A stretch of 64,000 bases of DNA from Myxococcales bacterium (GTDB taxonomy: Bacteria > Myxococcota_A > Polyangia > Palsa-1104), in contig PNAM01000009.1 of assembly GCA_003170275.1 (NCBI GenBank), positions 124,001 through 188,000 on the forward strand, in the 5' to 3' direction. Shown here piece by piece: positions 40,681-49,543 of this stretch. The notes beneath the pieces were generated by a model that did not search any database, was not told the DNA's origin, and saw only the letters and a list, made by a program, of their open reading frames with translations. How positions within the stretch are numbered: position 1 is the stretch's first letter; every line of letters starts with the position of its first letter. The translations under genes and the position numbers were made by a program.

Positions 40681-43600
40681 ATGCAGTATTCCAGGATGTT
40701 GCCGTGGTGCCTGAGTCTCGCGGCCGCAGCATGCAGCACCAATCCGCAGCCAGCCGCCGAGTCGTCGACGGAGCTGGGCAAGGTGCCGCAGTCGGCCAAT
40801 CCGTACACGCTGTTCGAGACGCTTCAGGTGCGACCGCTGGCGATGTCCTCAGATGGAAGGCTGCTGTTCGCCGCGAATACGCCGGACAACCGGCTGGAGA
40901 TCTTCCGCATCACCACCTCGCAGGGCAAGGGCGGCAGCTCGAGCTCGCTGACTCCGGTCGGCTCGGTGGTGGTCGGCCTCGAGCCGGTCGCGGTCGCCGC
41001 GCACGGCGACGACGAGGTGTGGGTCGTCAACCATCTCTCGGACTCGGTGAGCATCGTCCGCGTGGAGGATGACCACGCCCGCGTCGTGCGCACCCTGCAC
41101 GTCGGCGACGAGCCGCGCGACATCGTGTTCGCCGGCACGCGCGGCGCGCAGCGCGCGTTCATCACCACCGCGCACCGCGGGCAGAACTCGCCCGACCCGT
41201 ATGATCTGCAGACCCAGGGCGTCGGTCGCGCCGACGTCTGGGTGTTCGATCCCGCGAACCTCGGGACGGCGGCGGGTGGCGCGCGGCTGACCAAGATCAG
41301 CCTGTTCGCCGACACGCCGCGCGCGCTGGCGGTCTCGGCCGACGGCCGCCGGGTCTACGCCGCGGCGTTCTTCTCCGGCAACCAGACCACCTCGGTCTCC
41401 GAGGAAGCGGTCAAGATCGTCTACGCGACCAACGGCATGACGCCGCCGCCCAACACCATCACCCTCGGGCCCTACGTCTTTCCGCAGCCGCCGGTCGGCT
41501 TGATCGTCAAGTACCGCAACGGCCACTGGCTCGATGCGTACGGCGCCAACTTCGACGGCTTCGTGAAGATCAACCTGCCCGACAAGGACGTGTTCGCCAT
41601 CGACGCCACCGCCAATCCGCCGGCGGCGATCGCCGACGCCGTGTACAGCCACGTCGGCACCACGCTGTTCAACATGGCGGTCAACCCGCGCTCGGGCAAG
41701 CTGTACGTCACCAACACCGACGCGCGCAACGACGTGCGCTTCGAAGGCCACACCGCCGGCTTCACGTCGGTACGCGGCCACATCACCGACAGCCAGATCA
41801 CGGTGATCGACCCGGCGTCCAAGAGCGTGACCCCGCGCCTGCTCAACACGCACATCAACTACAACGCCGAGGGCTCGGCCGCGGAGAAGGCGCTCAGCGT
41901 GGCGTTCCCGCAGGATCTCGCGGTCTCGCGCGACGGCTCGACGCTGTACACGGTCGCGCAGGGCTCGAGCAAGCTGGCCATCTACAACACCGCGGCGCTC
42001 GAAGCGGGCACGGCGACGCCGAGCCTGGCCGATCAGGTGGTGCTCACCGGCGGCGGGCCGACCGGTCTCGCGCTCGACGAGGATCACAACCGCGCCTACG
42101 TGCTGACCCGCTTCGACAACAGCATCTCGATCGTCGACTTGACGGCGCGCAAGGAGATCAAGAAGCTGGCCATGTTCAGCCCCGAGCCGGCGAGCGTGAC
42201 CAACGGCCGCAAGTATCTGTACGACGCGAACCTGACCTCGGAGCACGGTGACACCGCGTGCTCGAGCTGCCACATCGGCGGCGACAACGACGGGCTGGCG
42301 TGGGACCTCGGCAACCCGGGCGGCATCCCGCTCACCATCACCAACCTGGGCGACGTGAACACCATCAACCCGGCGCTGATCGTCGCGCTGCTCGGGCCCG
42401 CCACCGCCGGCCTGTTCAAGTACTACATGCCGCTCAAGGGGCCGATGACCACGCAGAGCCTCCGCGGCATGGACAACCACGGCGCGATGCACTGGCGCGG
42501 CGATCGCAACGGCGCGATCAACCAGGACGGATCGCCGGTGATCGATGCGGCGACCGGCATGCCGATCGTCTCGGCGCAGCCGAACGCGGGCATCTTCGAC
42601 GAGGTCAAGGCGTTCACCTCGTTCAACGTGGCGTTCCCCGGCCTGATCGGCGACAGCGCACAGCTCAGCCAGGGCGACATGCTCGACTTCGCGACCTTCG
42701 TGCTGCAGGAGTCGTATCCGCCCAACCCGATCCGCAACCTCGACAACACGCTCACTGCCGAGCAGCAGATCGGCCACGACTTCTACTTCAACTCGATCAC
42801 GCTGGCCGACGGGCCGCACGAGCTACCGTCGGATCGCTTCCACAACTGCAACGGCTGCCACACGCTCGACGCCAACGGCAACGCCGGCTCGACGGCGCAC
42901 CCCGGCTTCTTCGGCACCTCGGGCAAGCTGTCGTTCGAGTTCGAGACCCAGATCTTCAAGGTCCCGCACCTGCGCAACCAGTACACCAAGGTCGGCATGT
43001 TCGGCAGCTCGCCGGATTCGCTGCAGCCCGGCACCATCCTGTTGCAGCAGGCGCCGGCGATCGATCAGGTGCGCGGCTTCGGCTTCCAGCACGACGGCTC
43101 GCTCGGTCAGCTCGAGCACTTCTTCACCGGCCAGGTGTTCTTGAAGGTGCTCACCAACGTCACGCTGGCCAACGGGACGGTGGTGCCGCCGAATCCGTAC
43201 GGCATTCCGTTCGTCGATCCGAACACGCTCGGCGGCAATCCGGCCGACATCAAGTTCATCGACGACGGCGGCTTCGCGCTGCGTCACGCGATCGTCGCGT
43301 TCATGATGGCGTTCGAATCGAACCAGGCGCCGATCGTCGGCCAGCAGGTCACGCTGACCCCGTTCAACGCGGCGACGGCCGGCCCGCGCATCGACCTGCT
43401 CGAGGCGCGCGCCACCGCCGGCGAGTGTGACCTGGTGGTGCGCGGCGGGCCGTTCGGCGCCAACATCGGCTGGCTGTTCACCAACGGTCAGTTCCAGGCG
43501 GATCGCTCGGTGTACGCCAAGCTGCCCGACGCGGTGCTGCGCGGCCTGGCGCAGTTCGGCTGGGAGTCGGAGCTGACCTTCACGGCCGTGCCCAAGGGCT

Positions 43601-43701
43601 CGGGCGTGCGCATCGCCATCGATCGCGACGGCGACGGTTACGCCGACGGCGACGAGCTGGCGCTGCACACCAACCCCGCCGACGCCAGCAGCCACCCGTA
43701 A
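40681..43701 (+). CDS. beta-propeller/di-haem cytochrome c lipoprotein
   Basis: A 1006-residue exported protein (the signal ends in AAAACS). Residues about 45-500 form a YVTN-type seven-bladed propeller (PLAMSSDGRLLFAANTPDNR, GLALDEDHNRAYVLTRFDNS). Residues about 515-930 form a di-haem cytochrome c domain with CSSCH (about 526) and CNGCH (about 723), the MauG/cytochrome c peroxidase-like layout. The tail DRDGDGYADGDELALHTNP is a Ca-binding thrombospondin-type segment. It is probably a surface electron-transfer or peroxidase-like oxidase. GGAGG precedes the ATG. The 156-base AT-richer upstream region probably holds its promoter, though no clear hexamers stand out. Confidence 0.87.
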   Translation: MQYSRMLPWCLSLAAAACSTNPQPAAESSTELGKVPQSANPYTLFETLQVRPLAMSSDGRLLFAANTPDNRLEIFRITTSQGKGGSSSSLTPVGSVVVGLEPVAVAAHGDDEVWVVNHLSDSVSIVRVEDDHARVVRTLHVGDEPRDIVFAGTRGAQRAFITTAHRGQNSPDPYDLQTQGVGRADVWVFDPANLGTAAGGARLTKISLFADTPRALAVSADGRRVYAAAFFSGNQTTSVSEEAVKIVYATNGMTPPPNTITLGPYVFPQPPVGLIVKYRNGHWLDAYGANFDGFVKINLPDKDVFAIDATANPPAAIADAVYSHVGTTLFNMAVNPRSGKLYVTNTDARNDVRFEGHTAGFTSVRGHITDSQITVIDPASKSVTPRLLNTHINYNAEGSAAEKALSVAFPQDLAVSRDGSTLYTVAQGSSKLAIYNTAALEAGTATPSLADQVVLTGGGPTGLALDEDHNRAYVLTRFDNSISIVDLTARKEIKKLAMFSPEPASVTNGRKYLYDANLTSEHGDTACSSCHIGGDNDGLAWDLGNPGGIPLTITNLGDVNTINPALIVALLGPATAGLFKYYMPLKGPMTTQSLRGMDNHGAMHWRGDRNGAINQDGSPVIDAATGMPIVSAQPNAGIFDEVKAFTSFNVAFPGLIGDSAQLSQGDMLDFATFVLQESYPPNPIRNLDNTLTAEQQIGHDFYFNSITLADGPHELPSDRFHNCNGCHTLDANGNAGSTAHPGFFGTSGKLSFEFETQIFKVPHLRNQYTKVGMFGSSPDSLQPGTILLQQAPAIDQVRGFGFQHDGSLGQLEHFFTGQVFLKVLTNVTLANGTVVPPNPYGIPFVDPNTLGGNPADIKFIDDGGFALRHAIVAFMMAFESNQAPIVGQQVTLTPFNAATAGPRIDLLEARATAGECDLVVRGGPFGANIGWLFTNGQFQADRSVYAKLPDAVLRGLAQFGWESELTFTAVPKGSGVRIAIDRDGDGYADGDELALHTNPADASSHP

Positions 43702-43717
43702 CCCCGCCCCACCAACG

Positions 43718-43762
43718 CACACACTCCGGTCTGCTGCTATCATTGCGCGACCGGAGTGTGTG
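43718..43762. promoter_or_regulatory. perfect 14-bp inverted repeat covering the Shine-Dalgarno of the GT2 gene
   Basis: CACACACTCCGGTC and GACCGGAGTGTGTG are exact reverse complements separated by 17 bases. The right arm contains the GGAG Shine-Dalgarno and ends two bases before the ATG at 43765. In RNA this would form a stable stem hiding the ribosome site; in DNA it could be an operator. No U-tract follows, so it is not a standard terminator. The loop holds TATCAT, a possible -10. Confidence 0.85.
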
Positions 43763-43764
43763 AC

Positions 43765-45282
43765 ATGCCCCCGACCGGCGAGGCCCAGCCCCGCAAGCGG
43801 CTCCTCATCTTCGTGATCGCCTACTACGCCGACTCGACCCTCAAGGAGGTGCTCGAGCGCGTGCCGCGCAGCATCCTCACCGACTTCGATTGCGAGGTGC
43901 TGGTGATCGATGACGCGTCGCAGGACCGCACCTTCGAGGTCGGCCGCGCGTATCAGGCTGCGCACCCCGAGATGCCGATGACCGTGCTGCGCAACGAATA
44001 CAACCAGGGCTACGGCGGCAACCAGAAGATCGGCTACGCCTACGCGATCGCCAAGCGGTTCGATTTCGTCGCCATGCTGCACGCCGACGGACAGTACGCG
44101 CCCGAAGCGCTGCCCGAGCTGATGCGGCCGCTCGCCGAGGGGCGCGCCGACGCGGTGCTCGGCAGCCGCATGATGCAGCCGATGGACGCGCTCAAGGGCG
44201 GCATGCCGCTGTACAAGTTCGTCGGCAACCGCATCCTGTCGCGGCTGCAAAATCTGATGTTGGGCACGCGACTGTCGGAGTTCCACTCGGGCTATCGCAT
44301 CTACTCGGTGCGCGCGCTCGAGCGGCTGCCGGTCCGGCTCAACTCCGACGACTTCCACTTCGACACCGAGATCATCATCCAGATGCTCAACGCGCGCGCG
44401 CGGGTGGTCGAGCTGCCGATTCCGACCTACTACGGCAGCGAGATCAGTCGGGTCAACGGGATGAAGTACGCCAAGGACGTGCTGCTCGCCACCGTCAAGA
44501 ACGTGCTGCACCGCTCGAACGTCTTCTACCAGCGACGGTTCGACGTCGGCGGCGCGGGGAACACCCACTACGAGCTCAAGCTCGGCTACGCCTCGAGCCA
44601 CACGTTCGCGATCGACGCGGTGCCGGCGGGCGCGCGCGTGCTCGACGTGGGCGCGGGCCCGGGTGGCGTGGCCAGCGAGCTTCAGCGCAAGGGGTGCCAC
44701 ACCGCGGTGGTCGATCAGTTCGCGCCCGCAGAGGTCGCCGGCGAGGAGCCGGTGTACGTGCAGGACCTCAACGATCCGCCACGATTTCCCGTCGGAGATC
44801 GCGACTACCTGCTGCTCCTCGACGTGATCGAGCACCTGCGCTCGCCCGAGCAGTTCCTCGCGCAGCTGCGCGCGCGCTTCGACAACCGGCCCAAGACGAT
44901 GATTCTCACCACGCCCAACATCGCGTTCGTGGTGCAGCGACTCATGCTGCTGTTCGGGCAGTTCAACTATGGACGCCTGGGCATCCTCGACCGCACGCAC
45001 ACGCGGCTCTTCACCTTCCGCACCATCCGCCAGTTGCTGGTCGACGAGGGCTTTCGCATCAAGCGGGTGCGCGGCGTGCCGGCGCCGTTTCCCAAGGTGT
45101 TCGGCAACGGCTTGATTGGACGCGGCGCGCTGGCCGCCAACCTGGCGCTCATCCGCGTGTCGAAGACGCTGTTCTCGTATCAGATCTACATCGAGGCGGA
45201 GACGACGCCCGACGTGGACTTCCTGCTCGCGGACACCACCAGACAGAGCGCCCGGCGCGCCGAGCTCGCGACCGGTTCATGA
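43765..45282 (+). CDS. GT2 glycosyltransferase fused to SAM-dependent methyltransferase
   Basis: A 505-residue fusion. Residues about 10-245 are a GT2 (dolichyl-phosphate-mannose-synthase-like) domain with VLVIDDASQDRT, RNEYNQGYGGNQK and MLHADGQYAPEAL (DxD-like). Residues about 265-480 are a class I methyltransferase with GARVLDVGAGPGG and LLLLDVIEHLRSPEQFL. It may make and modify a polyprenyl-linked sugar, or glycosylate one substrate and methylate the same glycan. ATG 43765 is preferred over GTG 43756 because GGAG lies eight bases upstream. Translation may be controlled by the inverted repeat. The stop overlaps the next start (ATGA). Confidence 0.86.
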   Translation: MPPTGEAQPRKRLLIFVIAYYADSTLKEVLERVPRSILTDFDCEVLVIDDASQDRTFEVGRAYQAAHPEMPMTVLRNEYNQGYGGNQKIGYAYAIAKRFDFVAMLHADGQYAPEALPELMRPLAEGRADAVLGSRMMQPMDALKGGMPLYKFVGNRILSRLQNLMLGTRLSEFHSGYRIYSVRALERLPVRLNSDDFHFDTEIIIQMLNARARVVELPIPTYYGSEISRVNGMKYAKDVLLATVKNVLHRSNVFYQRRFDVGGAGNTHYELKLGYASSHTFAIDAVPAGARVLDVGAGPGGVASELQRKGCHTAVVDQFAPAEVAGEEPVYVQDLNDPPRFPVGDRDYLLLLDVIEHLRSPEQFLAQLRARFDNRPKTMILTTPNIAFVVQRLMLLFGQFNYGRLGILDRTHTRLFTFRTIRQLLVDEGFRIKRVRGVPAPFPKVFGNGLIGRGALAANLALIRVSKTLFSYQIYIEAETTPDVDFLLADTTRQSARRAELATGS

Positions 45283-46907
45283 GCAGGCCCGACGCGCGCC
45301 AAGCGCCGTCGCTAGCTCGCATCGTGCTCGGCGTCGCCCTGGTGGCGGCGCTGGTGCGGTTCGCGCACTTGATCTCGTTCTACGGCTCGCCGTTCTATCT
45401 ACTGCCTCCGCTCGACGGGGAAGTCTATCTGTTGACCGCGAAGCAGCCGATCGAGGGCGTGTACTTCCAATCGCCGGGCTACGTTCATTTTCTCAAGGCC
45501 GTGCTCGCGGTGTGGAATGGGATGCTCGGCTTTCGCGTCGTGCAGTGCCTGCTCGGCACGGGCACCGCGGCGCTCACCACGATCATCGCCGCGCGCGTGG
45601 TTCGCAACCGCTGGTGGGCGCTGGTCGCGGGGCTGGCGATCGCGTTGTGCGGGCCGCTGGTGGTGGTCGATCTGTGGCCGGCGCTCGAATCGCCCAACAC
45701 CTTCGCGCACGCCGCGACCTGCGCCGCGCTGCTCGCCGCCGGTTCCGCCGCGTCGCGACCGGGCGCTCAGGGACGGCTGCTCTACCTCACGCTGAGCGGG
45801 GTCGCGCTCGGCGCGGCGATCCTCCTGCGCCCGTCGGCGCTGCTGTTCCTGCCGTTGGTCGCGTTCTATCTATGGAAGGCCGACCCGCGAGCGAGGCGCG
45901 CGCGCCTGGCGACCGCCGCGCTGCCGATCGGCTTGGCACTGCTGGTCGTCGCGCCGGTCACGCTGCACAACCTGGAGAGCGGCGATCGCGTGCTGGTGAC
46001 CGCCTCGGGCGGGCTCAACCTGTACCTCGGCAACGGCGAAGGCGCGATGGGGCTGTACCGAATCCCCGATAGCTTGCCGGGCGCGGGCAACGCGCTGAGC
46101 ATGGCCGAGGTGTCGCAGTCGGTCGCCGATCGCGAGGTCGGCCGCCACCTCAAGCCGTCCGAGGTGTCCGACTATTTCTTCCGGCGCACGCTCGCCGACG
46201 TGCGCCGCGCGCCGGGCACGTGGCTGCGACTGATGGGCAAGAAGGTATTGCTGGCAATCAACTGGTTCGAGGCGCCGTGCAGTGAGGACTACTACCTCGA
46301 GCGCTCGCAGTCGCGACCGCTTCAGCTCGCGTTCGTCACCTTCGGGCTGTTGGCGCCGTTCTTCGCGCTCGGCGTGCTGGCCACCTTCTTCGCCGATCCG
46401 CGCCGCCGCGATCGACTGTTGGTGCTCGCGTTCGCCGCCGTGCCGATGGCCACCACCGTGTTGTATTTCTATCTCGGCCGCTACCGCCTGCCGGCGCTCC
46501 CCGCCGTCGCTGTTGTTGCCGCGCTGGGCGGCGAGTACCTGGTGGCAACCGCGCGCGCCCGCCAACGCCGCACCATGCTCGTGTGCTGCGCGATCCTGCT
46601 GGCGACGATCGGCGTCGTGCACCTTCCGCTGGTCGACTTCGATCGCTCGCAGGAATACACCAAGCTCGGCACCGCCGCCGCCCAGCTCGACCGCCCCGAC
46701 GAAGCCGCCTCCGCCCTCGAGCACGCGCTCCGCTACAACCCCGACAACCTGCGCGCCCTCCGCAACCTCGCCGTCGTCCGCGAAACCCAACATCGCCCCG
46801 CCGACGCCCGCGCGCTCTTCACCACCCTCCTTACCCGCGCCACCCAGCTCCACGACCAACGCCAACTCGCCGCCGCCGAAGCCGCTCTCCGCCGCCTCCC
46901 CCCGTAA
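45279..46907 (+). CDS. GT-C (ArnT/PMT-like) membrane transferase with C-terminal TPR
   Basis: A 542-residue protein: about eleven membrane helices beginning LARIVLGVALVAALVRFAHL, the first-loop acidic motif in LPPLDGEVYLLTAKQP, a soluble loop with LYLGNGEGAMGLYR, and a C-terminal cytosolic or periplasmic TPR pair (AAAQLDRPDEAASALEHALRYNPDN). It probably takes a sugar from the polyprenyl-phosphate donor made by the upstream GT2 domain and transfers it to protein or lipid. The start overlaps the fusion-gene stop by four bases. It ends 25 bases before the candidate selenoprotein gene. Confidence 0.83.
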   Translation: MSRPDARQAPSLARIVLGVALVAALVRFAHLISFYGSPFYLLPPLDGEVYLLTAKQPIEGVYFQSPGYVHFLKAVLAVWNGMLGFRVVQCLLGTGTAALTTIIAARVVRNRWWALVAGLAIALCGPLVVVDLWPALESPNTFAHAATCAALLAAGSAASRPGAQGRLLYLTLSGVALGAAILLRPSALLFLPLVAFYLWKADPRARRARLATAALPIGLALLVVAPVTLHNLESGDRVLVTASGGLNLYLGNGEGAMGLYRIPDSLPGAGNALSMAEVSQSVADREVGRHLKPSEVSDYFFRRTLADVRRAPGTWLRLMGKKVLLAINWFEAPCSEDYYLERSQSRPLQLAFVTFGLLAPFFALGVLATFFADPRRRDRLLVLAFAAVPMATTVLYFYLGRYRLPALPAVAVVAALGGEYLVATARARQRRTMLVCCAILLATIGVVHLPLVDFDRSQEYTKLGTAAAQLDRPDEAASALEHALRYNPDNLRALRNLAVVRETQHRPADARALFTTLLTRATQLHDQRQLAAAEAALRRLPP

Positions 46908-46932
46908 CGCTCCACCGCGCTATGCTGTGCGG

Positions 46933-48093
46933 ATGCGCACGACCGTCGCGTTCTTGCTGTTGACTTCGATCGCACGCGGCGCCGAGCCGCTCTCGTTCAT
47001 CGAGGACGACCATCCGCGCGCGTTGGCCGAAGCGCGCCGGCGGCACGTTCCGCTGTTCGTCGATAGTTGGGCGCCGTGGTGACACACCTGCCGCTTCCTG
47101 CGCGCGTTCGTGTTCACCGATCGCGCGCTCGGCAAGCAGGCCGGGCGGTTCGTCTGGCTCAGCATCGACACCGAGAAGGATCAGAATCGCGCGTTCGTGG
47201 AGAGGCACCCCATCGACGTGTGGCCTACATTAATGGTGATCGATCCGGCGACCGATCAGCCGGTGTTGCGCTGGGCCGGCTCGGCGACCGTGCCCGAGCT
47301 CGAGCAGCTCCTCGACGACGGTGAGCGCGCGGTGCACGGGGAGGATCCGCTCGGGCGCGCCGATCGGTTGGCTGCGGAAGGCAAGCCGGCCGACGCCGCG
47401 CGCGTCTATCGCGAAGCGCTGCCGTCGGTGCCGGCGGGCAAGCGCGCGCGCGTGGTCGAGTCGCTGATCTTCGCGCTCGATCGGACGCGCGACACCGAGG
47501 GTTGCGCGGCGCTGGCGCAGAAGTGGATCGACAAGCTGCGCGGCCCGGCGTTGGTGAACGTAGTGGGAACCGGTCTCGGCTGCGCGCTGAACGCACCGGC
47601 GGGCGCGCCCTGGAAGGTGGCGGCGGTGGCGGCGTTGCGGACGGGCGCAGAGGCGGCGGTCGACGCGCCCGGCGTGCTCGCCGACGATCGCTCGGGCCTG
47701 TACGAGGTGCTGGTCGAAGCCCACAAGCAGGCGGGCGATGCGGCCGGTGCGCGCGCGCTGGCCCGTCGCTGGTCCACGTTCCTCGAAGCCGAAGCCGCCC
47801 GCGCCGGCACGCCGGAGGCGCGAGCGTCGTTCGATCCGCATCGCGTCGTGGCCGCGATCGCCGGCGGCGAACCCGCGCGCGCGATCCCCGAGCTGCAAGC
47901 GAGCGAGCGTGAGCTGCCCGCCGACTACAACCCGGCCGCGCGACTCGCGCTCTTGTATCAGGCGCTCGGCCGCAACGACGATGCGCTCGCCGCCTGCGAT
48001 CGCGCGCTCGCCAAAGTCTACGGCCCGCGCAGAAAGCGACTCGCCGATCTCAAGACCAGGCTGCTAGAGCAGAAGCGCGCGGCCTCGCAGTAG
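46933..48093 (+). CDS. secreted thioredoxin-fold/TPR protein with in-frame TGA at the redox Cys (candidate selenoprotein)
   Basis: One continuous frame from ATG 46933 to TAG 48093 is interrupted only by TGA at 47080-47082 (codon 50). Reading it as selenocysteine gives 386 residues: signal peptide (MRTTVAFLLLTSIARGA), a thioredoxin-like domain (about 25-135) with VDSWAPW-U-HTCRFL and the cis-Pro segment DVWPTLMVIDP, then TPR-like helices (about 150-380). TGA thus falls exactly on the first residue of WCxxC, giving U-H-T-C. Homology-like features continue on both sides, which argues against a normal stop. Alternatives are a nonsense mutation or a TGC/TGT-to-TGA sequence error. TATGCT lies six bases before the ATG. 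The ORF track splits it in two. Confidence 0.78.
47084..47113 (+). promoter_or_regulatory. hand-folded candidate bacterial SECIS hairpin
   Basis: Immediately 3' of the TGA, ACAC pairs with GTGT (4 bp). After an internal loop, GC and CGC pair with GCG and GT with one bulged C (about 5 bp), leaving a 7-base loop ttcctgc about 13 bases beyond the TGA. Location and size suit a bacterial SECIS, but the expected G at the loop start is absent and GC-rich sequence folds easily. Confidence 0.3.
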
Positions 48094-48211
48094 GCCTTGA
48101 CTGATTAACAAGCGTTGTAAACCGATCTTCTCCAGAGCCGCGCCAGCGTGCGTAAATAAAGAAGAAAACGCCACAACGTGACCAGAATCAAGGCTTTGTG
48201 AAATTAACAGA

Positions 48212-48239
48212 TTGACAGAATTGGCGCAGTGCGTAACGA
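48212..48239 (+). promoter_or_regulatory. candidate sigma-70 promoter for the hydroxyacyl-CoA dehydrogenase gene
   Basis: A perfect -35 TTGACA (48212-48217), 16-base spacer, and weak -10 TAACGA (48234-48239). The ATG at 48247 would be at or next to +1, implying a leaderless mRNA. It lies in a 153-base AT-richer gap in which nothing else is evident. Confidence 0.5.
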
Positions 48240-48246
48240 ATTGTAT

Positions 48247-49536
48247 ATGGGACGCGATATTCGCAGAGTCGTCATCCTGGGCGCGAACGGTGCGATGGGC
48301 GCCGGCGCCGGCGAGGTCTTCGCAGCCGCCGGCATCGATACGGTGTTCCTCGCGCGCACGCGCGAAAAGGCCGCCAGCGGGCTCGAGCGCGCCGAGAAGC
48401 TCGCCAAGTCCGAGGCCATCGGCCGCTACATCACCGTCGGCTCGTACGACGATCTGCCGCGGGTCGTGCCCGATGCCGATCTGATCTTCGAGGCCGTGTC
48501 GGAGGACCTCGCGCTCAAGCGGGTGTACTTCGAAAAAGTGGACGCGCTCCGCCGGCCGGACGCGATCGTCGCGACCGTCTCGTCGGGCCTGTCGATCGCC
48601 GCGATGGCCGAGGGACGCAGCGCCAGCTTCGGGCGGCACCTGTTGGGCATCCACTTCTTCAACCCGCCCAACGTGATCGTCGGCTGCGAGCTAATCCCGC
48701 ACGCCGGCACCGATCCGCAGGTGACCACCGCCGTCGCGTCGCTGTTGCGCGGTCGGCTCGGCCGCGAGCTGGTGCGCACCAGCGACACGCCGGCGTTCTG
48801 CGGCAACCGCGTCGGCTTCAAGGTGCTCAACGAGTGTGCGCAGCTCGCCGAGACGCACGGCGTCGAGTACATCGACGCGCTCATCGGCCCGCACACCGGG
48901 CGCGCTATGTCGCCGCTCGCCACCATCGACTTCGTCGGCTGGGACGTGCACCGCGCGATCGTCGAGAACGTCCACGCCAACACCAACGACGAGGCGCACG
49001 GCGCGTTCGGCATGCCGCGCTACCTCGGTGAGCTGATCACGCGCGGCACGCTCGGCGACAAGACGCCCGAGCTGGGCGGCTTCTTCCGCCGCGGCGCCAA
49101 GGGCACGCCGGTGCTGGTGCTCGATCCCGCGTCGGGCGCGTACCGTCCGGCCACCGGCGAGGTGCCGGAGATCGCGCGCCGCATGAAGGCGCTGCACCAC
49201 GTCGGCCGCTACCGTCAGGCGTTCGAGCTGTTCGCCGACGCCAAGGGCGCCGATGCCGAGCTGATGCGCAACGTGGTGCTCGGCTACGTGAGCTACGCGC
49301 TGTGCCGCGTCGGCGCGGTGGTCGATTCGGTCACCGACGTCGATCGCATCATGGGCTACGGGTTCAACTGGGCGCCGCCGAGCGCGCTCTGCGACACCAT
49401 CGGTGCGCGCCGCACCGTGCTCCTCCTCGAGGCCGCCAAGCTGCCCGTGCCGCGCGTGCTGACCGACGCCGCCGAGCGCAACCAACCCCTCTTCGATCCG
49501 GCCCTCGGCGATATCGGCCGATTCTTTCACGCGTGA
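48247..49536 (+). CDS. 3-hydroxyacyl-CoA dehydrogenase
   Basis: A 429-residue protein. The N-terminal Rossmann NAD domain ([22 protein letters not shown]) is followed by [15 protein letters not shown] and the catalytic region [21 protein letters not shown], in which His is the catalytic base and FFNPP the family signature. Duplicated C-terminal 3HCDH helical domains follow ([28 protein letters not shown]). No enoyl-CoA hydratase domain is attached. It oxidises 3-hydroxyacyl-CoA to 3-ketoacyl-CoA. Start ATG 48247 is preferred over GTG 48229. The thiolase gene follows after 7 bases, so the pair performs the last two beta-oxidation steps. Confidence 0.9.
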   Translation: MGRDIRRVVILGANGAMGAGAGEVFAAAGIDTVFLARTREKAASGLERAEKLAKSEAIGRYITVGSYDDLPRVVPDADLIFEAVSEDLALKRVYFEKVDALRRPDAIVATVSSGLSIAAMAEGRSASFGRHLLGIHFFNPPNVIVGCELIPHAGTDPQVTTAVASLLRGRLGRELVRTSDTPAFCGNRVGFKVLNECAQLAETHGVEYIDALIGPHTGRAMSPLATIDFVGWDVHRAIVENVHANTNDEAHGAFGMPRYLGELITRGTLGDKTPELGGFFRRGAKGTPVLVLDPASGAYRPATGEVPEIARRMKALHHVGRYRQAFELFADAKGADAELMRNVVLGYVSYALCRVGAVVDSVTDVDRIMGYGFNWAPPSALCDTIGARRTVLLLEAAKLPVPRVLTDAAERNQPLFDPALGDIGRFFHA

Positions 49537-49543
49537 GGATCAA

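Noticed and set aside
43718-43762. Rho-independent terminator of the cytochrome gene
   Set aside because: The stem has no following T-tract and its right arm overlaps the next gene's ribosome-binding site.
42823-45000. Minus-strand ORF of 725 codons opposite the cytochrome and GT2 genes (also 40849-42819 minus, 8845-10641 plus, 21042-23060 plus)
   Set aside because: Antisense shadows in GC-rich DNA: composition dominated by Arg/His/Asp/Val without domains, and fully overlapped by genes with clear motifs.
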